A stretch of 56,685 bases of DNA from Oscillospiraceae bacterium (lineage in GTDB: Bacteria > Bacillota > Clostridia > Oscillospirales > Oscillospiraceae), in NCBI GenBank assembly GCA_902801295.1, contig CADCHN010000017.1:1-56685 (forward strand), given 5' to 3'. The notes below the pieces were generated by a model. That model saw nothing but the letters and a program-made list of their open reading frames with translations. It ran no database searches and had not been told where the DNA came from. Made by a program: the position numbers and the translations under genes. This document shows positions 40,935 to 47,521 of this stretch, piece by piece; position 1 is the stretch's first letter, and each line of letters opens with the position of its first letter.

Positions 40935-42223
40935 GATTCCTCGCCTCCTTCCTGTTCCTTGGGAAGGACGAGCACGCGCAGCTTGAGGATGCGGTTATGC
41001 TCGATTTCCGACACCGTTACCTGCAGATTGTGGTAGACAAAGCTGTCGCCGGACTGCGGGATGGCGGTAAACTGCTCATAGGCCCATTCGCCCATGCGCG
41101 TGTTGACGAGCTCCTCGTCCTCCTCGGGGTCCTCAAAGCCGAGCTGCTCAAAGACGTCGCTGACAGACTCCTCGGCGTCAACCTCGTAGCTGCCGTCGTC
41201 AAGTTCGACCACGGCCTCCTCGACCACGTCGTCCTCGTCCCAGATTTCGCCGACCAGCTCCTCCAGAATATCTTCCACCGTCACGATGCCGAGCGTGCCG
41301 CCGTAGTTGTCGGTAATGACCGCCAGGTTCTGCTTTCGGCGGGACATAATGGGCAGCAGCTCGTCAATGTTGGTGCTCTGGTGGATGAAAAGCGCTTCAT
41401 CCAGCAGGGGACGCAAATCCATGGCGCTGCCGAGATGCAGATAGGACTTGATGTACTTGCGAATCTGCAGAATGCCGATGATGTTGTCGATGCTGCCCTC
41501 ATAGACCGGCAGGCGGCTGTGGTTCTGCGCCTTGATCTGCGCGAGGATTTCCTCGGGGCTGTCGTCAATGTCAATCGCGGCCAGATCGACGCGCGGGGTG
41601 AGGATGCTCTCCACCGTCACGTCGCCAAACTGCAGCGCGGAGGAAATCAGGTCACCCTGCTCCTCATCCAGCGTGCCCTCCTCGGTCATGTCCTCAATGA
41701 GGTCATAGAGCTCATCCTCGGTCACGCTGATCTCCGGGTCTCCCTTCGTCAGTCCGGCCGCGGCCTGGCCAATCGCGGTCAGTGCGGCAGAGAGGGGAGA
41801 GAAGATCGCCATCAGCAGCTTGAGCGTGCCGGCGTTGGAGAGCGTGAAGCGCTCGCTGTAGCTCTTGGCAATGCTCTTGGGGAGCATTTCACCGACAAAA
41901 AAGACCACGATCGTGGTAATCAGCGTGCTGATCGACACAGCGCTCAGGCCCCAGCGGGCGGTGACGGCCACGGTGACGATTGCCGCGGCGGCAATATGAA
42001 CAATGTTGGTGCAGATCAGCAGCGTCGTGACCGCTTTGTCAAAATGATCCAGCACGAACTGCGCTTTTTCGGCCCGGGGATCGCCCCGGTCTGCCTTCGC
42101 CTTGATCTTGCTGCGTGAAACAGAGGCGATGGCTGTTTCGGTCACGGCGAAATACGCCGCCAGCAGCAATAAAACGACTGCGATGATCCAGGGTGTCATC
42201 GACAATCGACTGCCGTCATCCAT
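40931..42223 (-). CDS. CNNM/CBS-domain transporter-like protein (HlyC/CorC family), copy 2
   Basis: A 430-residue paralogue of the downstream gene with the same order: CNNM membrane domain (AAYFAVTETAIASVSRSKIKA, then CTNIVHIAAAAIVTV and VFFVGEMLPKSIAKS), two CBS domains (SRLPVYEGSIDNIIGILQI, LAVITDNYGGTLGIVTVEDI) and a CorC_HlyC tail. The ATG at 42223 is preferred. AAGGAG lies about 14 bases upstream, which is long, and an upstream in-frame stretch exists, so the start is not certain. It is first in the operon. The gene pair is separated from the CobW genes by a 130-base divergent region. Confidence 0.86.
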   Translation of the reverse strand: MDDGSRLSMTPWIIAVVLLLLAAYFAVTETAIASVSRSKIKAKADRGDPRAEKAQFVLDHFDKAVTTLLICTNIVHIAAAAIVTVAVTARWGLSAVSISTLITTIVVFFVGEMLPKSIAKSYSERFTLSNAGTLKLLMAIFSPLSAALTAIGQAAAGLTKGDPEISVTEDELYDLIEDMTEEGTLDEEQGDLISSALQFGDVTVESILTPRVDLAAIDIDDSPEEILAQIKAQNHSRLPVYEGSIDNIIGILQIRKYIKSYLHLGSAMDLRPLLDEALFIHQSTNIDELLPIMSRRKQNLAVITDNYGGTLGIVTVEDILEELVGEIWDEDDVVEEAVVELDDGSYEVDAEESVSDVFEQLGFEDPEEDEELVNTRMGEWAYEQFTAIPQSGDSFVYHNLQVTVSEIEHNRILKLRVLVLPKEQEGGEES

Positions 42224-42334
42224 GATCGGATAAACAACTCCTTTATTATATAAAACTTCAAGATAGTATAGCATAGCAGCCCGTTTTCGTCAATACAATC
42301 CCGCTCAAATCTGCCGACAGATCAGGTAAAAGCC

Positions 42335-42363
42335 TTGTAAAAGAGAAGGAACCGTGTTATAAT
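42335..42363 (+). promoter_or_regulatory. Promoter of the COG0523-HAD-GT2 operon
   Basis: TTGTAA (42335-42340), 17-base spacer, TATAAT (42358-42363). I see no copy of the Zur-type operator here. Confidence 0.65.
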
Positions 42364-42400
42364 CATATTTTGGAAAGAAAAAAGTTGGGAGGCAAAAACC

Positions 42401-43555
42401 TTGACAAGAATTGATATTTTTTCCGGCTTTTTGGGCGCCGGCAAGACGACGCTGATCCGCAAGCTGATCGCGGAGGGCTATCAGAACGAGAAACTGGTTC
42501 TGATCGAAAACGAGTTTGGCGAGATTGCCGTGGACGGCGCGTTCCTGCAGGACGCGGGCGTGCAGATCACCGAGATGAACTCCGGCTGCATCTGCTGCAC
42601 CCTGGTGGGCGACTTCACCAAGGCTCTCGGCCAGGTGATGACCGATTACGCGCCTGACCGCATTCTGATCGAGCCCTCCGGCGTCGGCAAGCTGTCCGAC
42701 GTAGCGCGCGCCGTGGAGCGCGTGGAAGGCGCGGAGATCGGCGCGAAGGTCACCGTGGTTGACGCCGGCAAGTGCAAAATGTACGCCCGCAACTTCGGCG
42801 AGTTCTTCAATGACCAGGTGGCGAGCGCCGATCTGATCGTCCTCAGCCGCACCGATACCGCCAACGACGCCAAGACGATGGCCGCCGTCGAGCTGCTCAA
42901 GGGTATCAACCCCGATGCCCGCCTGATCACCACCCCCTGGGATCAGATCAGCGGTGCGCAGATCCGCGAGGTCATGGAGGAAAACGTCCTGCAGCGCGAG
43001 CTGCACGAGATGGAGCACGAGCATCACCATCATCACGACCATGATGAGGACGAGTGCGACGATCCCGAGTGCGAGTGCCACCACCATCACCACGACCATG
43101 ACGAGGATGAGGAGCACGAGTGCTGCCATCACCACCATGACCACGACGAGGATGAGGAGCACGAGTGCTGCCACCACCATCATCACGACCATGATGCGGA
43201 CGAGTGCGACGATCCCGAGTGCGAGTGCCATCATCACCACGACCATGACCATGAGCATCATCACCATCACCACCACGCCGATGAAATCTTCACCAGCTGG
43301 GGCATGGAGACGCCGCGCAAGTTCACGGAGGACGAGCTGCGCGCCGTTCTGAACGAACTGCAGGATGAGGCCCGCTTCGGCATGATCCTGCGCGCCAAGG
43401 GCCTGGTTGACTCCGGCGCGGGCGAGTGGATCTACTTCGACTATGTGCCGGGCGAGGTGGATATCCGCCGCGGCGGTGCCGCCGTCATCGGCCGTTTCTG
43501 CGTGATCGGATCCAAAATCAACGAACAGGCACTGAAGGAGCTGTTTCAGGTTTGA
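42401..43555 (+). CDS. COG0523/CobW-family GTPase with very long His/Cys metal-binding tract
   Basis: A 384-residue G3E-family P-loop GTPase. The P-loop is GFLGAGKTT (9-17), the metal motif CICC (Cys63-x-Cys65-Cys66) is intact, and the base-specificity region follows in LSRTDTAND. Residues about 205-293 form a tandem-repeat insertion of units such as HHHHHDHDEDECDDPECEC and HHHHDHDEDEEHECC, with nearly 40 His and 10 Cys in total. The CobW C-terminal domain follows (about 295-384). The family delivers zinc, cobalt, nickel or iron to enzymes or inserts metal in maturation, and the tract could buffer metal. TTG start at 42401, with a GGGAGG ribosome site. The stop overlaps the next gene's TTG. 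Confidence 0.9.
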   Translation: MTRIDIFSGFLGAGKTTLIRKLIAEGYQNEKLVLIENEFGEIAVDGAFLQDAGVQITEMNSGCICCTLVGDFTKALGQVMTDYAPDRILIEPSGVGKLSDVARAVERVEGAEIGAKVTVVDAGKCKMYARNFGEFFNDQVASADLIVLSRTDTANDAKTMAAVELLKGINPDARLITTPWDQISGAQIREVMEENVLQRELHEMEHEHHHHHDHDEDECDDPECECHHHHHDHDEDEEHECCHHHHDHDEDEEHECCHHHHHDHDADECDDPECECHHHHDHDHEHHHHHHHADEIFTSWGMETPRKFTEDELRAVLNELQDEARFGMILRAKGLVDSGAGEWIYFDYVPGEVDIRRGGAAVIGRFCVIGSKINEQALKELFQV

Positions 43556-44505
43556 GCAAGCAAAAAGAAGTTCCCGTCTATCTGTTTACCGGATTTCTTG
43601 AATCCGGCAAAACAAAATTTATCCAGGAGACTCTGGAGGATAAGCGCTTCTGCAACGGCGAACGCACCCTGCTGCTGATTTGCGAGGAGGGCGAGGAGGA
43701 GTACGCGCCCGAGGAGTTTGCCGATAAGCGTGTCTATTTGCACGTGGTGGAGACGGAGAGCGAGCTGACCGGGGAGAACCTGACGAAATGGCTCGACGAT
43801 GTCAACGCCGAGCGCGTGGTGATCGAGTATAACGGCATGTGGATGCTCGACGCCCTTTATAACGCCATGCCGGAAAACTGGCTCGTGTATCAGGAGTTCA
43901 TGTTTGCCGACGCGCGCAGCTTTGTCAGCTACAACAACAATATGCGTCAGCTCGTGTACGACAAGCTGAAGAGCTGCGAGCTGGTCGTTTTCAACCGCTG
44001 CTCCGCCGCTATTGACAAGATGGAGCTGCACAAGATCGTGCGCGGCGCCTCCCGCCGGGCGGACATCGCCTATGAGTACGCGGGCGGCCAGGTGGAGTAT
44101 GACGACATTCAGGATCCGCTGCCCTTTGACCTCAACGCGCCGATCGTGGAGATCGCCGACGAGGATTACGCGCTCTGGTACCGTGATCTGTCCGATGACC
44201 CGAAGAAGTACGAGGACAAGACCGTGCGCTTCAAGTGCAAGGCCGTGGTGCGCAAGCGCCTGCCGGCGGAGAGCTTTGTCGTCGGCCGTCATCTGATGAC
44301 CTGCTGCGTCAACGACATTCAGTTCGCCGGCCTTGTCTGCCAGTGGAAGAATGCCGACAGCGTCCAGGACGAGACCTGGATGGTGCTGACCGCGAAGCTG
44401 AACTTCAAGTTCAACCGCGCCTACGGAAAGAAGGGCCCTGTGCTGACCTTCATCGAGGCGACGCCCTGCGCCGCGCCCGCGCAGGAAGTGGCGACCTTCT
44501 ATTGA
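43552..44505 (+). CDS. Second COG0523-like GTPase with TIGR03943/DUF1980-like C-terminus
   Basis: A 317-residue protein. The N-terminal half is a divergent CobW-like GTPase: the P-loop is GFLESGKTKF, a Walker-B-like ERVVIEYNG is present, and NRC stands where NKxD is expected. No CxCC motif is visible. The C-terminal part (about 210-310) contains VVGRHLMTCCVNDIQFAGLVCQ, resembling DUF1980/TIGR03943 proteins that are often encoded beside COG0523 permeases and metal genes. The TTG start overlaps the stop of the first GTPase by three bases. The two genes are thus strictly coupled and probably work together. A metal-handling role is inferred. The loss of key GTPase residues suggests it may be regulatory. 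Confidence 0.72.
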   Translation: MSKQKEVPVYLFTGFLESGKTKFIQETLEDKRFCNGERTLLLICEEGEEEYAPEEFADKRVYLHVVETESELTGENLTKWLDDVNAERVVIEYNGMWMLDALYNAMPENWLVYQEFMFADARSFVSYNNNMRQLVYDKLKSCELVVFNRCSAAIDKMELHKIVRGASRRADIAYEYAGGQVEYDDIQDPLPFDLNAPIVEIADEDYALWYRDLSDDPKKYEDKTVRFKCKAVVRKRLPAESFVVGRHLMTCCVNDIQFAGLVCQWKNADSVQDETWMVLTAKLNFKFNRAYGKKGPVLTFIEATPCAAPAQEVATFY

Positions 44506-44533
44506 TCCGCAGCTGCTGAAACGGGAGAGACAT

Positions 44534-45196
44534 ATGCGATACAAATGCCTGGTCTTTGACCACGACGACACCGTTGTCAACAGCACCGCGACCATTCACC
44601 ACCCCTGCTTTGTCGAGTATCTGGCGCTGCGCCGCCCAGGTCTCAGCTGTGACCTGGAAAAGTACTTTATCAAGAATTTCGACCCGGGCTTCATCGCCAT
44701 GTGCAAGGAAGACTACGGCCTGAGCGACGCCGATCTCGACGACGAACTCCAATTTTGGAAGGCCTATGTCCTCGACCATGTGCCGACCGCTTATCCGGGC
44801 ATCCGCGAGATCATGCAGCGGCAGAAGGCCGAGGGCGGCCTCGTGTGCGTCGCGTCACATTCGCTCGATTTCAACATCCGGCGGGACTACCGGGAAAACG
44901 GTCTGCCGGAACCGGACGCGGTCTTCGGATGGGAGCTGCCGGTCGAGCAGCGCAAGCCCATGCCGTATCCGCTTCAGGAGATCATGCGGCGCTTTGATCT
45001 TCAGCCGTCGGATCTTCTGATGATCGACGATCTCAAGCCCGGTTATGACATGGCGCGTGCCTGCGGCATAGACTTCGCTGCTGTCGGCTGGGCCAACGAT
45101 ATCCCGGAGATCGAGCGCTTCATGCGCGGCAACTGCCGCTATTATTTCAAGAGAGTAGAGGAACTGGACGCTTTTTTGAAGGAGGAAACAGCATGA
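44534..45196 (+). CDS. HAD-superfamily phosphatase-like hydrolase
   Basis: A 220-residue HAD hydrolase. Motif I is FDHDDTVVNST (Asp9 and Asp11), a cap domain follows, motif II is in CVASHSLDF, the motif III Lys lies in QRKPMPYP and motif IV is LMIDDLKPGYDMA. The fold is that of phosphoglycolate-phosphatase-like or beta-phosphoglucomutase-like enzymes; the substrate is unknown. A GGGAGAG ribosome site is upstream. It follows the second GTPase after 28 bases and overlaps the glycosyltransferase (ATGA), so it belongs to the same operon. Confidence 0.85.
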   Translation: MRYKCLVFDHDDTVVNSTATIHHPCFVEYLALRRPGLSCDLEKYFIKNFDPGFIAMCKEDYGLSDADLDDELQFWKAYVLDHVPTAYPGIREIMQRQKAEGGLVCVASHSLDFNIRRDYRENGLPEPDAVFGWELPVEQRKPMPYPLQEIMRRFDLQPSDLLMIDDLKPGYDMARACGIDFAAVGWANDIPEIERFMRGNCRYYFKRVEELDAFLKEETA

Positions 45197-46149
45197 CTCC
45201 CGTATTGTACATCGTCATTCCCTGCTATAACGAGCAGGAGGTTCTGCCGATCACCGCGCCGCAGTTTCTGGCGAAGATCCACCAACTCACCGCGGCGGGA
45301 AAGATTTCGGAATCGAGCCGCATTCTTTTTGTCAACGACGGCAGCCGCGACCGCACCTGGGAGATTATCCGGGAGCTGGCCGCCTCCGACGAGCACTACA
45401 TCGGCATCAGCCAGAGCCGCAACCGCGGTCATCAGAACGCGGTGCTTGCCGGTTTGATGGAGGCGAAGGATCACTGCGACATCACGATTTCCATCGACTG
45501 CGACGGCCAGGACGACATCAACGCCATGGACGCGATGGTGGAAGAGTATCTCTCCGGCAGCGAGGTTGTCTACGGTGTGCGCGAGAGCCGCGAAACCGAC
45601 ACCTTTTTCAAGCGCACCACCGCCCAGGGCTTTTACAAGTTCCTGTCGATGATGGGCGCTGAGGTCGTTTACAACCACGCCGACTACCGTCTCATCAGCT
45701 CGCGCGTTCTGCAGGAGTTTGCCAAGTTCGGGGAGGTCAACCTCTTCCTGCGCGGCCTGGTGCCGCTGGTTGGCTTCAAGAGCAGCAGCGTCTACTACAA
45801 GCGCGCCGAACGCCTCGCCGGCGAGAGCCACTACCCGCTGCGCAAGATGATCGCTCTGGCAGTGGATGGCATCACCAGCCTCTCGGTCAAGCCTCTTCAT
45901 TTGATTACGGGCTTTGGCGTCTTTGTCGCGATCCTGAGCTTCATCGGCGTCCTCTGGGCGCTGATCGCGGCGCTCTGCGGCAACACGGTGGCCGGCTGGG
46001 CCAGCACCACCTGCATCGTCTGTTTTGTCTCCGGCGTACAGCTCATCTGTCTCGGCATTCTGGGCGAGTACATTGGTAAGATCTACTTGGAGGTCAAGCA
46101 CCGCCCGCGCTATATCATCAGCGAGCGCACCTGGGAAGAAGAAAAATAA
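45193..46149 (+). CDS. GT2 glycosyltransferase (dolichol-phosphate-mannose-synthase/GtrB-like)
   Basis: A 318-residue enzyme with a GT-A catalytic domain (VIPCYNEQEVLP, FVNDGSRDRT, then DCDGQDD as the DxD site and a QSRNRGHQNAVLAG segment). Two C-terminal transmembrane helices (about 236-262 and 275-300) follow. The family makes polyprenyl-phosphate sugars on the inner membrane face for flippases and GT-C enzymes. Its ATG overlaps the HAD stop. The GT-C protein at 15915 could be a user of such a donor, but no flippase is seen here. A terminator hairpin follows. Confidence 0.88.
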   Translation: MTPVLYIVIPCYNEQEVLPITAPQFLAKIHQLTAAGKISESSRILFVNDGSRDRTWEIIRELAASDEHYIGISQSRNRGHQNAVLAGLMEAKDHCDITISIDCDGQDDINAMDAMVEEYLSGSEVVYGVRESRETDTFFKRTTAQGFYKFLSMMGAEVVYNHADYRLISSRVLQEFAKFGEVNLFLRGLVPLVGFKSSSVYYKRAERLAGESHYPLRKMIALAVDGITSLSVKPLHLITGFGVFVAILSFIGVLWALIAALCGNTVAGWASTTCIVCFVSGVQLICLGILGEYIGKIYLEVKHRPRYIISERTWEEEK

Positions 46150-46156
46150 GAACAGC

Positions 46157-46191
46157 ACGCCGGAATCAGGAAAAAGTCTTGATTCCGGCGT
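46157..46191 (+). terminator. Terminator of the COG0523-HAD-GT2 operon
   Basis: A 12-bp stem ACGCCGGAATCA with its complement. The T-run after it is poor, so it may work inefficiently. Confidence 0.6.
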
Positions 46192-46200
46192 TACTTTGTG

Positions 46201-46440
46201 ATACATTACTTTTGTTCATGCGTTGAACGGGAAAATAGCGTGAAATCGCCATCAGAGAGCGGGGGTCATCGGCTGCAAGCCCCGGCAGGCAGAGCGCGCT
46301 TGGTTCGCCCGGGAGCACCGGCCAATCACCGGCGGCTGAAAACCGTTATCTTTTCCGACAAGAGCGGCCTCTGTGAGGCCGAATTTGGGTGGTACCGCGG
46401 AAGTATGGCTTTCGTCCCATGGGTTTGGGATGAAAGTCTT
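46201..46440 (+). ncRNA. T-box leader of pheST
   Basis: The T-box motif GAATTTGGGTGGTACCGCGG lies at 46381-46400, and a terminator (CTTTCGTCCCA paired with TGGGATGAAAG, 46409-46436) with a T-run follows. The upstream part (46250-46330) has stem-loops with TTC in CTTGGTTCGCCC, a possible phenylalanine specifier. The arrangement is the classical amino-acid-starvation antitermination leader. It fills the 328-base gap before pheS. Confidence 0.88.
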
Positions 46441-46477
46441 TTTTATTGTTTATTCTTATTGATAGGGAGTAAGAGGA

Positions 46478-47503
46478 ATGAAAGAATTGATGCAGAAGCT
46501 GAGAGAGGCCTCCCTGCAGGCCGTTTCTCAGGCTCCGAACATGGAGATGCTGGAGGAAATGCGCGTCCGCTATCTGGGCAAAAAGGGCGAGCTGACCGGC
46601 ATCCTCCGCCAGATGGGCAAGCTCTCCGCCGAGGAGCGCCCGGCCATGGGTCAGCTGGCCAACCAGCTGCGCGCCGACATCGAGGCCGCCATCGACGCGC
46701 GCCGCGAGACGCTCAGCCAGGCGCTGCTGGAGATGAAGCTGCAGCAGGAGGCGCTGGACGTGACCCTGCCCGGCGAGGCTGACCGTCTGGGCCACAAGCA
46801 CCCGATGTACAATGTCCTTGACCAGATCAAGGAGATCTTCGTCGGCATGGGCTTCGAGATCCTTGATGGTCCCGAGGTCGAGCGTGCGGAGTATAACTTC
46901 GACAAACTGAACATTGACGAGGGCCATCCCTCCCGCGACTGGACGGATACCTTCTACTTCACCGAGGACGGCAAGATCCTCCTTCGCACGCAGACCTCTC
47001 CCATGCAGATCCACGCCATGGAGACGCGCGAGCTGCCGATCCGCGTGCTGGCTCCGGGCCGTGTCTACCGCAAGGATGAGGTGGACGCCACCCACAGCCC
47101 GATGTTCCATCAGATCGAGGGTCTGGTTGTGGACAAGGGTGTCACAATGGCCGACCTCAAGGCCACGCTGAATCTCGTCGTGGAGCAGATCTACGGCAAG
47201 GGCACCGTCACCCGCTTCCGCCCGCACCATTTCCCGTTCACCGAGCCGAGCTGCGAGCTGGATATCCAGTGCCACAAGTGCGGCGGCAAGGGCTGCCCCA
47301 CCTGCAAGGGCGAGGGCTGGATCGAGGTGCTGGGCGCCGGCATGGTGCACCCGAAGGTGCTCGCCGGCTGCGGCATCGACCCGGACGTCTATTCCGGCTG
47401 GGCCTTCGGCATGGGCCTCGAGCGACTCGCGATGGGCGAGTACAAGATCACCGACCTGCGGCTGATCTTCGAAAACGACGAGCGCTTCCTGCAGCAATTC
47501 TGA
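46478..47503 (+). CDS. pheS: Phenylalanyl-tRNA synthetase alpha subunit
   Basis: A 341-residue class II aminoacyl-tRNA synthetase subunit that activates Phe and charges tRNA-Phe as a heterotetramer with PheT. The N-terminal coiled coil (residues 1-85) is followed by motif 2 (LAPGRVYRKDEVDATHSPMFH), the GWIEVLGAGMVHPKVL segment and motif 3 (WAFGMGLERLAMG). A short cysteine-containing loop (CHKCGGKGCPTCKGEG) replaces the usual CxxCxxxGC region and could bind zinc. The ATG at 46478 follows GGGAGTAAGAGG. It is controlled by the T-box leader. Confidence 0.95.
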   Translation: MKELMQKLREASLQAVSQAPNMEMLEEMRVRYLGKKGELTGILRQMGKLSAEERPAMGQLANQLRADIEAAIDARRETLSQALLEMKLQQEALDVTLPGEADRLGHKHPMYNVLDQIKEIFVGMGFEILDGPEVERAEYNFDKLNIDEGHPSRDWTDTFYFTEDGKILLRTQTSPMQIHAMETRELPIRVLAPGRVYRKDEVDATHSPMFHQIEGLVVDKGVTMADLKATLNLVVEQIYGKGTVTRFRPHHFPFTEPSCELDIQCHKCGGKGCPTCKGEGWIEVLGAGMVHPKVLAGCGIDPDVYSGWAFGMGLERLAMGEYKITDLRLIFENDERFLQQF

Positions 47504-47521
47504 GAAAGGAGACGGTTAACT

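Noticed and set aside
42305..43276. Minus-strand frame rich in Met/Val over the CobW gene
   Set aside because: It is the antisense reading of the His/Asp codon tract and has no independent signal.
42305..43284. CRISPR-like array at the tandem repeats of the CobW gene
   Set aside because: The repeats are in frame, coding and contiguous, without spacers.
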